Origin: Estrella lausannensis
GTDB taxonomy: Bacteria > Chlamydiota > Chlamydiia > Chlamydiales > Criblamydiaceae
Reading direction: 5' to 3'
NCBI RefSeq assembly: GCF_900000175.1
Contig: NZ_CWGJ01000012.1
Coordinates: 62,001-126,000, forward strand
DNA: 64,000 nucleotides
Made by a program: the position numbers and the translations under genes. The notes beneath the pieces are model-generated. The model worked only from the letters and a program-made list of their open reading frames with translations. It did no database searches and was not told where the DNA came from. Positions 52,580 to 61,387 of this stretch are shown in pieces. The number at the start of each line of letters is the position of its first letter. The stretch's first letter is position 1.

Positions 52580-52920
52580 TGAGGCGGTCTTGGGATGGCT
52601 GTTTCTAAAAAGTTTTGTGTGATTTTCGTGTGCGATACACTGAAATAGGGGTTGAAGCGCATGTAAGCGATGCACTGTGGTGACTCGTGCTTTACCTTGG
52701 ATAACTGCTCAAGACTTTGAGAGGCTTCCTTAGATTCTAAGACATTGATCCTGAAGATAAAAATATTGGGGTCATTCCTGTCTTTCTCCAGTTTTTCCAA
52801 AATCTCGTTTGCCGCCACACACAATTCGCATCTTGGGCTATACTTAAAGAAAAGGACAAAAAAGCGCTCACTGAGTCCTATACAGCTTAATACCTCTTCC
52901 TTGGAGTAGATTTCTTTCAC
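52576..52920 (-). CDS. Thioredoxin-like protein, YtxJ-type
   Basis: The 114-residue protein has [22 protein letters not shown] (CELC in the thioredoxin position) and, near the C-terminus, HESPQCIAY as the cis-Pro strand, resembling the DUF2847/YtxJ monothiol-redox family. It has neither signal peptide nor membrane helix. It lies between accA and msbA, overlapping each by 4 bases, so translation is coupled across the three. The redox partner is unknown. Confidence 0.7.
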   Translation of the reverse strand: MKEIYSKEEVLSCIGLSERFFVLFFKYSPRCELCVAANEILEKLEKDRNDPNIFIFRINVLESKEASQSLEQLSKVKHESPQCIAYMRFNPYFSVSHTKITQNFLETAIPRPPQ

Positions 52921-53879
52921 TTTTTATCCCCCTCATAAAAATAACGGCCTATCGTCCTGAACTTCTGATAGCGTTTCTCGATCAATACCTCGGATGAGAT
53001 CGATCTTAAGACAGAGGCTTTTTCTACGATGAATTTCTTGATGGAAGCGTAGACCAAGGCCGGATCTTGATGGGCTCCGCCCATCGGCTCGGGGAGGATC
53101 TCATCGATAACACCAAACTCGAGTAGGTTCTCTGCATTCAGCTTGAGGGCTCCTGCTGCATCTTTGTTTCGTGACGAGTCCTTCCAGAGAATGGAAGCAC
53201 ACCCTTCCGGTGAGATCACAGAGTAATAGGCATGTTCCATCATTCCCACCACATCTCCTACTCCCATCCCCAGGGCTCCTCCTGAAGAGCCCTCTCCGAT
53301 AAGGAGAACAATGATCGGTGTTTTAAGGCGTGCCATCTCGCGAAGGTTATAGGCGATAGCAGACCCCTGCCCCCTCTCTTCTGCCTGCAGTCCCGGATAA
53401 GCCCCGGGAGTGTCAAGCAAAGTCACAACGGGCATCGAAAACTTCTCGGCAATTTTCATCAACCTGATCGCCTTTCTGAATCCTTCTGGGCTTAACATGC
53501 CAAAATTGCGCTTAACCCGGCTTTCGGTATCAAACCCCTTTTCCTGGCCTATGATCACAAAGCTATTGCCCCCGATCTTGGCAATGCCTCCGACAACTGA
53601 TTGATCGTCGCCATACAGACGGTCGCCGTGCAGTTCATGGAAGGTTTCCGTGATGTTGCTGATGCAATCGATGGAGTGGGGTCTTTGGGGATGCCTGGCT
53701 ATCAGGACACGCTCCCAGGGAGTCAAATCCGAGTAAACTTTTTTCTTCAGAGTGAGAAGTTTTTGCTCCATCTTCTGTATTTCGGCATTGAAAAGCGGAT
53801 TGCTTTGATTTTGCTTTTTGAGGTAGTCGATTGCCTTCACATATTCGCTAATCTGCTTTTCATGTGGAAGTATGTCCAT
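52917..53879 (-). CDS. accA: Acetyl-CoA carboxylase carboxyltransferase, alpha subunit
   Basis: AccA pairs with AccD to carboxylate acetyl-CoA at the start of fatty-acid synthesis. The 320-residue protein contains [85 protein letters not shown] and [12 protein letters not shown]. It is 33 bases behind the LD-transpeptidase gene and overlaps the YtxJ-like start, consistent with a single envelope-lipid operon. Confidence 0.96.
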   Translation of the reverse strand: MDILPHEKQISEYVKAIDYLKKQNQSNPLFNAEIQKMEQKLLTLKKKVYSDLTPWERVLIARHPQRPHSIDCISNITETFHELHGDRLYGDDQSVVGGIAKIGGNSFVIIGQEKGFDTESRVKRNFGMLSPEGFRKAIRLMKIAEKFSMPVVTLLDTPGAYPGLQAEERGQGSAIAYNLREMARLKTPIIVLLIGEGSSGGALGMGVGDVVGMMEHAYYSVISPEGCASILWKDSSRNKDAAGALKLNAENLLEFGVIDEILPEPMGGAHQDPALVYASIKKFIVEKASVLRSISSEVLIEKRYQKFRTIGRYFYEGDKK

Positions 53880-53912
53880 CTAATACGCCTGCCTTACCCT
53901 TTTATAATAAAA

Positions 53913-54920
53913 TTATTTAGCTTCTTTTCCCGGAAGCTTGGCATCAAAAAAATCTTTGACCAACACCGCATAGGTGGGTTTGGTGATTACGATAGCAAAA
54001 AGCTCCTCGACATCGTCCGACGCAAGCCGCACGCAGCCGTCGCTTTCATATTTGCCAATGCACTTTCTATCTTCAGCGAAAACCCCTTTTTCATTGACAG
54101 CCCAGGGCGCCCCATGGATTCCAAAGCCTTTGGCCGGCGCTGTTGCCCCGTCTATCTCCTTTTCAAACGGGATCCAGCGTGTGCCAAAGACACGCATCAT
54201 TTCAATTTTATCACCGTTAAATGTACCTTGCTGCTTCGGTTTGTAGATCGCGACTTTTTCTCCGAGCTTATACGTTCCAAGCGGTGTTAAAAGTCCTGAA
54301 GGGTTTTGAGGAGCCACTCTGCCAAGCCCTACATCGTAGTTTTTGATCAGCACCCTCTCATCCAGACCCTTGTCGTAGTAATATAGCCACATTTTCGATC
54401 GCGACGTGTCGATCACAAGATAGAATGCGATATCTTTGTCTTTCCTAAACACATTAAAGCGGTCGCCGATTGCCACATCTTGTTTAAAATAGTCCGTTTT
54501 ACCGTTTAAACTCCGGGCTATGAAGTGGCGGCTGGTCTTATAGTGAGAAGCGTAGTCTGAAATCCACGCAGGCCTGCCCTGCAGCCAATCAACCCGGCTC
54601 TTGTAAACGACCGTTTCTACGATCGGTAACTTAGGATCCCCTTTGCGGAAGAGCTCTTCAATCCGGTTTGCTGTCGGAAGCTGTTCGTCCGAACGCCTGG
54701 TCTCTTCCTTGATGGTTTCGGGTTTTACAATCTCCGAAGTCGGTGTTTCCTCTCCTGCACCTGAGAGGGAACGCACTTGCTCGCCCAGCTCGATCTCCAT
54801 AACTTTTGCCGCTTGCAATTCTTGATCGGACTTGTCCTTGGCCTTCTTAAAAACAGCCACGACAGCAATGACTCCAAGCAAGGACACAGCTAAGAAAAAA
54901 AACAACTTAGGTAAATTCAT
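53913..54920 (-). CDS. L,D-transpeptidase (ErfK/YbiS/YkuD family), membrane-anchored
   Basis: The 335-residue protein has an N-terminal membrane anchor (~5-24), a variable acidic linker, and a YkuD catalytic domain at ~165-325. The active-site motif HGxx...SxGCVR is complete: FGIHGAPWAV (His269) and ESDGCVRLAS (Cys296). These enzymes form 3-3 cross-links or attach lipoproteins to peptidoglycan. Its presence points to periplasmic peptidoglycan handling, which is reduced or transient in Chlamydia. It is the first gene of the operon leading to accA, ytxJ-like, msbA-like and queC. Confidence 0.88.
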   Translation of the reverse strand: MNLPKLFFFLAVSLLGVIAVVAVFKKAKDKSDQELQAAKVMEIELGEQVRSLSGAGEETPTSEIVKPETIKEETRRSDEQLPTANRIEELFRKGDPKLPIVETVVYKSRVDWLQGRPAWISDYASHYKTSRHFIARSLNGKTDYFKQDVAIGDRFNVFRKDKDIAFYLVIDTSRSKMWLYYYDKGLDERVLIKNYDVGLGRVAPQNPSGLLTPLGTYKLGEKVAIYKPKQQGTFNGDKIEMMRVFGTRWIPFEKEIDGATAPAKGFGIHGAPWAVNEKGVFAEDRKCIGKYESDGCVRLASDDVEELFAIVITKPTYAVLVKDFFDAKLPGKEAK

Positions 54921-55052
54921 GGATCAAAAGACCTATTTAATCGGCGTTATCGCTACCTGCTCTTTACGCTGACGAGAGCTATCACAGCCCTGGCAAGCGA
55001 AACAAGGTTCACCGAACCTCTCTTTGAAATGCCATCCCGCGCAAGCCAGCAG

Positions 55053-55226
55053 GTTTTAGAGACTTTCCACCGAGTGAAATTAGTAAGCTTTACTGCTGAA
55101 TTAGGCTATAAGCTTCGAGAGAATTTTCAGAATATTAATCCACATTCTGAAAATTCTCTCGAAGCTTATCACCAAATTCGTCAAACGAATCATACGATTT
55201 CAGTAGGTGGGCAGTCTCTTAAAACT
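55053..55226. repeat. Family B repeat, complete palindromic copy
   Basis: Outer arms GTTTTAGAGACTTTCCACC / GGTGGGCAGTCTCTTAAAAC and inner perfect arms ATAAGCTTCGAGAGAATTTT-CAGAAT (55108-55133) and its complement (55144-55169) enclose ATTAATCCAC. The right half holds AATCATACGATTTCAG. The ORF-like stretch across it is not coding. Confidence 0.85.
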
Positions 55227-55570
55227 GCCTACTCTAATGCAGATGCCTCGACTCCCTGGGAGTTGCACCTATCTACTCCGGGCCCAGTATAGACTAAAAG
55301 AATAATTCGTCAGCGAAATTTTGCCAAGGACTTCGAGCTGCCCGCGTTGTTTCTTATACGCCTTAAACGGTGAGTCTTCGGATAAAACGCGCCTTTTGTA
55401 CAAAGGGATTTTTAAATGAGGGAGAGACAGAATAAAAGCGCTAGGAATGGAAACGAGAGAAATGGCTCTTATTTAGGCGCTAAAACTTAAAAAAATTTAC
55501 TTTATCTAGCGCCAGCACCCAGCCCTATACGCTACAGGCGCAAGGGTAGACAACCATAATTTGGTTGTCT

Positions 55571-55597
55571 GCCAAATTTTGACAGGCTTTCGGTATA
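55571..55597. repeat. Family A right-terminal fragment
   Basis: GCCAAATTTTGACAGGCTTT and CGGTATA end a partial copy. The 54921-55870 gap is ~950 bases and holds this, the B copy, a D end, an E hairpin and ~280 bases (55230-55560) with no gene. Confidence 0.6.
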
Positions 55598-55640
55598 AAG
55601 CAATACCCCTTTGCGATCGCTTGACCGCAGGATGTTACTT

Positions 55641-55810
55641 ACTAGCGCTCTGTTTGATACGTTTTAGCCCGCTGCGAAAAGTAAAAGCCCCCGTGGCTGG
55701 AACACCGTGCGCGACATAGTATTAAATCAATACAATACCACTTACGATGTTTCACCCACGGGGCTTTTACTTACCTTCTATGACTAAAACTTATCAAACA
55801 GAGCACTAGT
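55641..55810. repeat. Family E: 170-base hairpin element
   Basis: ACTAGCGCTCTGTTTGATAC and GTTTTAG at the left pair with CTAAAACTTATCAAACAGAG and CACTAGT at the right; an inner pair is GTAAAAGCCCCCGTGG with CCACGGGGCTTTTAC. No coding frame is present. Element ends with ACTAGT, like D termini (CTAG). A D end follows directly at 55811. Confidence 0.65.
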
Positions 55811-55844
55811 CTACCCCATCAAAATTTATAGGGTTGGGTACTAG
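55811..55844. repeat. Family D right end
   Basis: CATCAAAATTTATAGGGTTG then GGTACTAG matches the right end of the element at 30947-31103 with one change. No left end is seen; the E hairpin occupies its place. Confidence 0.6.
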
Positions 55845-55870
55845 TGGGCTCTACTGATATCAGCTTTGGC

Positions 55871-56194
55871 TTAGCGCTTGGAATGTGCCGGCTCGGTCTC
55901 GATCAGCTTGCGCATCTTCTTGCCGGGAGTGAATTTGACCGCTTGTCTTTCAGGGATGATGATGGGCACTGCAGCATTTTTGGGGTTTCTGCCGATTTTT
56001 TGCTTACGCTTGACAACTTCAAAAACTCCAAAGTCTCTGAATTCGAGACGATCTCCGTGAGAGAGACTATTTGTCATTTTATCTAAAAAAGCCTGGATCA
56101 CATGACGCACATCGCTCGGATGAATCCCCTTCTCCTGCGCTATAGCATTGATCAGTTTTTTCTTAGTCATCGTACTCTTGTTGTCTATTGTCAT
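55871..56194 (-). CDS. HU/IHF-family DNA-binding protein
   Basis: The 107-residue protein shows MTKKKLINAIAQEKG, the signature region EFRDFGVFEVVKRKQKIGRNPKN and FTPGKKMRK of HU/IHF proteins that bend DNA. Chlamydia encodes an IHF-like protein close to accA, as here. The C-terminal tail (ETEPAHSKR) is short and basic. It may bind the palindromic repeats around it, but nothing shows that. The gap to tyrS (56195-56448) has no recognised content. Confidence 0.92.
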   Translation of the reverse strand: MTIDNKSTMTKKKLINAIAQEKGIHPSDVRHVIQAFLDKMTNSLSHGDRLEFRDFGVFEVVKRKQKIGRNPKNAAVPIIIPERQAVKFTPGKKMRKLIETEPAHSKR

Positions 56195-56448
56195 GGTGTT
56201 AGAACTCCTTATCTTGAAGTTTTCAACTTCGTTGCTTGTTTTATTTGAAAATTGATTCGTAAATCTGCCGTGGATCAGGGAAGGCTACAGCCTGTCCCAC
56301 TCCGGGGACCTTCGCTCAGTCATGAAGCAAAAGGACTCACTTTCCCGCTGGTACTTAGTTACCCTATAATAAACATCAACATTTTCGTTTCAAGCACATT
56401 GTTAAATTTGATGTTGAAAAACGGGTGTTTTCGCAGGATTTTGTCCGT

Positions 56449-57717
56449 TTATGTTTTCATTCGGACCAAGAGTTTTTGCTTTTTTCCTACCTGGATTAAG
56501 ATGAAGCGCTCCCCGATAAGGTCTGATGCGCTGATCGAAAAATCAACATTGTCAATTTTTTGATTGTTCACGGAAACGCCGCCGCCCTGGATCAGACGTC
56601 TGGCAGCACCTTTGCTCTCTTGCAAGCCGGATTGAACGAGTAGATCGATCAATTTTTTCCCAAGCGTTTCCTCCAAGGCAGCTTCCATTGTCGGCATGTC
56701 GCCGGAGACTGCTTCCAAAGTTTCAAGAGAGATTTCGGAACCTTTTGCGTATGCCCCCTCGGTGGCGTGGAGGGCTTTCTTCACCCCCTCTTCACCGTGT
56801 ACGAAACGGGTCACTTCAGCAGCTAAAATTTTCTGAGCGGTGTTCGGCACGTAGTCTTGTGCCCTCATGCTCTCCTCGATGCGCCCTATCTCTGCTACAT
56901 CTAAAAACGTCAGCATCTTTAAAAGCCGAATAACATCTAAGTCGGGAACGCGGTAGAGATATTGATAAAATTCAAATTCGGAGAGTTTATCCTTCGAAAG
57001 CCAGATGGCCCCCTTTTCCGATTTACCGAATTTTTTTCCATCGGAACGGGTAAGCAGAGGAAAAGTCAGACCGGAGACCTGTTTACCCATTTCTTTACGG
57101 ACAAGTTCTGTACCCTGAGTGATATTTCCCCACTGATCGCTGCCGCCGATCTGGATGGAGACACCCAACGTCTTGGCGAGATGGAGAAAATCGTAGGCCT
57201 GCAAAATCTGGTAGCTAAACTCCGTGTAGCTGATCCCTTCTTCGGAATTTAAACGCGCTTTTACAGATTCTTTGGCCAGCATGGAGCTTAAACGAAAATT
57301 TTTGCCTACATCGCGCAGGAAGTCTAGAAATGAAAATCCCTGGAACCAGTCGAGATTATTAACTATGATCGGCTTATTAGGAGCGTTGAAATCCAGCAAC
57401 TTTTCCAAGACAGCTGTGATACCTTTCAGGTTCTCGACGACTTTTTCTTTAGTGAGAAGGTTCCTCTCTTCACTTTTCCCGGAAGGATCACCGATCATCC
57501 CAGTTGCTCCTCCGACCAAGACGACCGGAGTGTGGCCCATCTTCTGGAACCAGGCGAGGCCGATCACGGCAACTAAGTTTCCAAGATGGAGAGAGTCGCT
57601 TGTGGGATCAAAGCCGCAATACACCTTGCAGGGTGTCTTTACCAGATTTTTAACTTCTTCATGGGTGATAGCGTCGACAAAGCCGCGCTCTTGCAGAAGG
57701 TCGATTACAGATTTCAT
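56449..57717 (-). CDS. tyrS: Tyrosyl-tRNA synthetase
   Basis: The 422-residue class-I synthetase charges tRNA-Tyr. It has YCGFDPTSDSLHLGNLV (HIGH-type, HLGN), YTEFSYQILQAYDFLHL, GGSDQWGNIT, the KMSKS-type KKFGKSEKG, and a C-terminal S4-like domain (QESKGAARRLIQGGGVSVNNQK). It is full length. The 297-base gap before the 58015 gene holds no gene I can support; near 57927 is a TATAAT, but without a well-spaced -35. Confidence 0.96.
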   Translation of the reverse strand: MKSVIDLLQERGFVDAITHEEVKNLVKTPCKVYCGFDPTSDSLHLGNLVAVIGLAWFQKMGHTPVVLVGGATGMIGDPSGKSEERNLLTKEKVVENLKGITAVLEKLLDFNAPNKPIIVNNLDWFQGFSFLDFLRDVGKNFRLSSMLAKESVKARLNSEEGISYTEFSYQILQAYDFLHLAKTLGVSIQIGGSDQWGNITQGTELVRKEMGKQVSGLTFPLLTRSDGKKFGKSEKGAIWLSKDKLSEFEFYQYLYRVPDLDVIRLLKMLTFLDVAEIGRIEESMRAQDYVPNTAQKILAAEVTRFVHGEEGVKKALHATEGAYAKGSEISLETLEAVSGDMPTMEAALEETLGKKLIDLLVQSGLQESKGAARRLIQGGGVSVNNQKIDNVDFSISASDLIGERFILIQVGKKQKLLVRMKT

Positions 57718-58014
57718 AGCTCATTTCAGTGTTGTCGGGTAAAAGTGCTCCTTATCCTTCTACAGATAGTGTAAGAATGACTCGGAGCGGGGTCTATTCT
57801 CGGCTTTAAGTGATTTTCTGTCAAATAAGTACGTTGGAAAATTTCACTGCTTTGCCTAATCGGAAGATTCAGGCCGCGGCCGGTCGCTTGACTATACATA
57901 AAACCGCTTCAACTTCAAAATAAATTTATAATATAGTAAAATGGAAGGAGCGGCCCTTGATGTCAAGGAGCGGCGCCCAGTGTGGGAATCGATCTTTTTG
58001 TATGGAGATATTAT

Positions 58015-58356
58015 ATGGTAGAGAGAGCAAAGGAGAGCAAGGCTGTCCAAAAGGTGAGACGCAAGCTCGAAAAGATCATTGAAACGGAAACCAAGTCCAT
58101 CACACTGGATTCGCTGAGGGAAATGAGCAGAAATATCCAGAAGTGGATTACGCGCCACCAGGATCAGCGCATCAATCTTCAGGAAAAAAACATTAAAATG
58201 TTCGATGAAAATCAGAGCCCGGCTCAAGTTAAGAGCAAGTTTGTCCAGCAGCTGTTGTCACAGCTCCAGGACGATTTTAAAAAGCCCGGCACCTCTCCCC
58301 TGCTAAAAGACAGAGTCAAACAATCCAAACCGCCCATCAGCGAGCAAGATCTGTGA
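58015..58356 (+). CDS. Hypothetical protein, 113 residues, helical
   Basis: I do not recognise the family. ATG 58015 follows GGAGATATT; an earlier GTG (57982) would add 11 residues without a good ribosome site. The protein is charged and helical (VERAKESKAVQKVRRKLEKII, KSITLDSLREMSRNIQKW) with a Lys/Gln-rich tail. Its position between tyrS and the Nif3-like gene gives no clue. Confidence 0.55.
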   Translation: MVERAKESKAVQKVRRKLEKIIETETKSITLDSLREMSRNIQKWITRHQDQRINLQEKNIKMFDENQSPAQVKSKFVQQLLSQLQDDFKKPGTSPLLKDRVKQSKPPISEQDL

Positions 58357-58363
58357 TGAGAGG

Positions 58364-59119
58364 CTAAAAAGGGTTATCCTCTTCAACAAAAACACACGGA
58401 ATTCCTAAGGTCGACTCTAAATGCTTCAGGAGCGCCTTTGGACCGACCCGCTCAGAGGCGTGGTGTCCCATGGCAAAAAAGTTGATTCCGCCTTCCCTAG
58501 CCTCATTCCAGGCGGGAAGATCGAAGCTTCCTGTGATAAATGCGTCTATGGATGTTCCCACAGCTTCGTGGAGCATCTTATAGGCGCCTCCTGAGATAAT
58601 GGCAATCTCCTCTACTGTATCCCTCCCCCCAAACGCCGTATGGGCGGGATGCTGATAGTACTCTTCCAAAGACTTTTTAAACTGGGCGACACTCTCCGGC
58701 TTTCTTTTACCTCTGACGCCAATGAACATCTTGTCGTAGCAGCCAAACGGAGTGAGGTCAAACATACCCAAGTCGAGAGCTGCTTTCCAGTTGTTTCCGA
58801 TACTTGCGTGGGCATCCATCGGCAGGTGATAGGCCAACAAAGAGATCTCATTTTTAAGCAACAGGGAAAGCTTCTCTTTTTTGGAGCCCGTGACCGGATA
58901 GGGATCGCGATTCCAAAAGAGGCCATGGTGAACAATCAGCGCCTGGCATTGATGACGCACAGCCTGCTGAATAGTCTCCAAAGTGGCAGAAACTGCAACA
59001 GCCACCCTTTCAATATAAGGGCAGCCTTCGACTTGAAGACCGTTCGGACAGGAGTCTTGAAACTGCTGGACGGCATAGAGTTCATTGAGGTGGCAAAGCA
59101 GCATCTGCCTGGTTATCAT
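58364..59119 (-). CDS. Nif3-like dinuclear metal-binding protein (GTP cyclohydrolase I type 2 homologue)
   Basis: The 251-residue NIF3/YbgI protein has the metal-ligand motifs QALIVHHGLFW (His-His), LLAYHLPMDAH (His) and, at the C-terminus, NFFAMGHHASERVGPKAL (His-x3-Glu). The fold binds two metals; function in most species is unknown, although Helicobacter relatives act on GTP. Chlamydia carries a homologue. It is convergent with the 58015 gene (7 bases) and its start is followed upstream by nested repeats. Confidence 0.88.
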   Translation of the reverse strand: MITRQMLLCHLNELYAVQQFQDSCPNGLQVEGCPYIERVAVAVSATLETIQQAVRHQCQALIVHHGLFWNRDPYPVTGSKKEKLSLLLKNEISLLAYHLPMDAHASIGNNWKAALDLGMFDLTPFGCYDKMFIGVRGKRKPESVAQFKKSLEEYYQHPAHTAFGGRDTVEEIAIISGGAYKMLHEAVGTSIDAFITGSFDLPAWNEAREGGINFFAMGHHASERVGPKALLKHLESTLGIPCVFVEEDNPF

Positions 59120-59154
59120 CGCGTTCTCCCTTCAGGCTCAAAAAGCCTTTCATA

Positions 59155-59200
59155 CCGCTAAAATCGTATGATTTGCGTGCTGAATTTTCTTTAAAACGCA
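59155..59200. repeat. Family B repeat core, partial
   Basis: AAAATCGTATGATTTGCGTG then CTGAATTTT matches the B core. It opens the 59120-59497 region, where B, C (59213) and A (59339) fragments lie end to end; no gene is there. Confidence 0.6.
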
Positions 59201-59212
59201 GATCCTGTTAAT

Positions 59213-59288
59213 GGATTGGCACCCTGTTGATTTTAAGGATCAATATCAGCTCTCGAATCGGCGAAACCCACATCCATTAACAGTCTCG
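59213..59288. repeat. Family C repeat
   Basis: CCTGTTAATGGATTGGCACC and CTGTTGATTTTAAGGATCAA match the 46136 copy; the right end is CCATTAACAGTCTCG. Termini are inverted (CTGTTAATGG / CCATTAACAG). Confidence 0.6.
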
Positions 59289-59338
59289 TAGCTAAACTAC
59301 CAGCATAGTAATCCACTATTCTGAATTTTTTCGAGGAT

Positions 59339-59415
59339 TATACCGAATGTGTCTCAAAATTTGGTTTTTAGCAAATAAAAAGCCCCATGCCAAATTTTGA
59401 GACACATTCGGGATA
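59339..59415. repeat. Family A repeat, short form
   Basis: TATACCGAATGTGTCTCAAAA and TTTTGAGACACATTCGGGATA are inverted; the paired change (AATGTGTC / GACACATT) is carried in both arms. It ends ~80 bases before rpiA. Confidence 0.85.
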
Positions 59416-59497
59416 GCCCAATTTCTATTGGTTTTATTTCCGTCAGTTAGTTCAATGAATCCATGCACATAGCATTCAAACAGCGGAGAGTCCCACC

Positions 59498-60181
59498 ATG
59501 GATCAAAAACCAATGGAGATAGCCAAAAGAGCAGCTGGCATCAAGGCCGCAGAATTCATCGAGCCGCACATGACTGTAGGACTTGGAACCGGCTCAACGA
59601 CAAAGTACTTCATCGAGGCCCTCGCTGAACGATTCAAAAACGGACTCTCATTTCGTTGCGCAGCCACTTCTACCGCTTCCGAAAGTCTCGCAAAATCCCT
59701 GGGACTCCCCCTTGTGCCGATTGCGTCGGTGTCGTACTTCGACATCGATGTCGATGGCGCTGATCTGATTGACGATGAGAAGAATATGATCAAGGGAGGC
59801 GGTGGCGCGCTGCTTCGTGAGAAGATAATCGCAGGATCCAGCAGGGAAATGATAGTCCTTATCGACTCGACCAAAAGGAAAAAACATTTGGGGGGCTCTT
59901 TTTTGCCTGTTGAAATCCTTCCGTTTGGCTCCAATCTCACGATCAATAAGATCGAATCGATGAACCTGCGAGGGGCGATCCGGTTGAGGGAGGGGCGTGT
60001 TTACACAACCGATAATGGAAATTTCATCTACGATATTCAGCTTGAAGACCAACTTAGCGATCCCTGGGGCTTGGAACTCTCCCTCCTTAACATTCCCGGC
60101 GTGATTGAGACCGGGCTCTTTCTCGGCTACGCCGGAAGGGTCATCATGGGCGAGGAAAATGGCAGTGTCCACATCTACTGA
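59498..60181 (+). CDS. rpiA: Ribose-5-phosphate isomerase A
   Basis: RpiA interconverts ribulose 5-phosphate and ribose 5-phosphate, feeding the PRPP synthetase found here. The 227-residue protein has VGLGTGSTTKYFIEAL, DVDGADLIDDEKNMIKGGGGALLREKI and FLPVEILPFG, which are RpiA signatures, with the catalytic Asp and Glu in the middle motif. ATG 59498 gives the usual length. A family A repeat follows the stop by five bases. Confidence 0.95.
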   Translation: MDQKPMEIAKRAAGIKAAEFIEPHMTVGLGTGSTTKYFIEALAERFKNGLSFRCAATSTASESLAKSLGLPLVPIASVSYFDIDVDGADLIDDEKNMIKGGGGALLREKIIAGSSREMIVLIDSTKRKKHLGGSFLPVEILPFGSNLTINKIESMNLRGAIRLREGRVYTTDNGNFIYDIQLEDQLSDPWGLELSLLNIPGVIETGLFLGYAGRVIMGEENGSVHIY

Positions 60182-60185
60182 TACC

Positions 60186-60218
60186 GATATACCGAAACCG
60201 TCTCAAAACCCCAAAGTT
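60186..60218. repeat. Family A left-terminal fragment
   Basis: TATACCGAAACCGTCTCAAAA follows the rpiA stop; the rest is lost. No other content is seen before the next gene at 60377. Confidence 0.65.
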
Positions 60219-60376
60219 CAAGAGGCTGTCGACATAACTTCGAAGTCACCCACTCACAACTCGCGATAACGAGAGACGAGAAGAGACGCCTCCCCTCCTT
60301 TTAGCCATGACAAAAATTTTGCATCCTGTCAATCTTCAGATATCCAGAACCAAGACTTTGTCTTCATGAGGCCCAG

Positions 60377-60790
60377 ATGCTCAGCGAACTAGTCCAGCTC
60401 TCCTTTGATAAAATCATGCAAACACGCTCCTACACGGTCGTCATCTTAGGAGCTGAAGGGAAACGATTCGCCATCTACACAGACCCCAGTATCGGTAAAG
60501 CTTTGCAAATGTATTTAACCGGCCAGGAAAAGGCAAGGCCCCTCACCCACGATCTGATCGACACCATCTTTCAGGCACTTAAAATTCGCATCAAACAAGT
60601 TGTGATATCCGACTTGCAAGACACCGTCTATTTTGCGCGCCTCTATCTGGAGATGCGCCACGAAGATCTCCGCCATATCGTGGAAGTTGACTCAAGGCCG
60701 TCAGATTGCATCATCTTAGCCCTCATGAACAATGCGCCCGTGTTTTGCACACGAGACGTTTTAGATAGAACCATTCCGATCGAGGAATAG
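60377..60790 (+). CDS. BFN-domain (DUF151) bifunctional nuclease-like protein
   Basis: The 137-residue protein has VVILGAEGKRFAIYTDPSIG, a helix with RPLTHDLIDTIFQAL and the hallmark VDSRPSDCIILALMNNAPVF of the bifunctional nuclease family, which acts in some bacteria and plants on RNA and DNA. There is no secretion signal. Which substrate it prefers is not decided. It is alone between rpiA and ptsH, with repeats on both sides. Confidence 0.85.
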   Translation: MLSELVQLSFDKIMQTRSYTVVILGAEGKRFAIYTDPSIGKALQMYLTGQEKARPLTHDLIDTIFQALKIRIKQVVISDLQDTVYFARLYLEMRHEDLRHIVEVDSRPSDCIILALMNNAPVFCTRDVLDRTIPIEE

Positions 60791-60823
60791 CTCGCGGCGT
60801 CAGTGGTTAAACTGAAATGCTTC

Positions 60824-60896
60824 ATACCGAAAGCACCTCAGAATTTGACATGAGAGCCCTAAGAAAGCCAAACACATTTTAAGACACTTTCGGTAT
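60824..60896. repeat. Family A repeat, short form
   Basis: ATACCGAAAGCACCTCAGAAT to TTTAAGACACTTTCGGTAT, between the BFN gene and the ptsH 3' end. It could serve as a terminator for both. Confidence 0.8.
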
Positions 60897-60920
60897 GACT
60901 GGGGATTTGTGGGCAATCTC

Positions 60921-61199
60921 TTAGTAATTGATATGAAATTGCTCACGCGCAAGAGTTTGCAAAGCTAAGACAGCCTCTTCGGCATCATCGCCTTGGGCAT
61001 TCACCTCTATACGGGCCCCCTTCTCAGCAGCCAGCATCAGAATACCCATAAGTGAACGTCCATTCACCTTGGTCGTTTTATATTTCAGAATAACATCACT
61101 TTTAAAGCGGGTGAGACACTTGACTATCTCCGTGGAGGGTCTCGTGTGCAGTCCCCTGGCATTTTGGACTGTGAAAGATCCTTTATATTTTTTTATCAT
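60921..61199 (-). CDS. ptsH: Phosphocarrier protein HPr
   Basis: The 92-residue HPr has the phosphorylation site NARGLHTRPSTEIVKCL (His, then Arg at +2) and the regulatory Ser region NGRSLMGILMLAAEKGARIEV. ATG 61199 is preferred because AAGGAATC precedes it and the length fits HPr; earlier ATGs (61286, 61214) would add up to 29 residues. HPr usually pairs with enzyme I, which is not in this window, so it may act mainly in regulation, as proposed for other chlamydiae. Confidence 0.9.
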   Translation of the reverse strand: MIKKYKGSFTVQNARGLHTRPSTEIVKCLTRFKSDVILKYKTTKVNGRSLMGILMLAAEKGARIEVNAQGDDAEEAVLALQTLAREQFHINY

Positions 61200-61387
61200 C
61201 GGAGATTCCTTCATCATAACCAAACAAAATTCATTGACTGCCTCGCACACGATGGGCGAAAACCATTTTAAATCATTACTTTTCAATCTACCAGAATTAT
61301 AGAATAACTTACAAAAAAAACAACCCTCCGATTTTTCTTTATAATCTCAAAACCCAGCGACCATAATAAACCGATAGAATTGAAACC

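Noticed and set aside
55029-55292. An 87-codon plus-strand frame in the 55 kb gap
   Set aside because: It is a read-through of the palindromic family B copy; the residues mirror the inverted arms.
57888-57932. A sigma-70 promoter (TTGACT with TATAAT) before the 58015 gene
   Set aside because: The two boxes are 33 bases apart, far from the usual 16-18, so only the TATAAT stretch stands and it is not convincing on its own.
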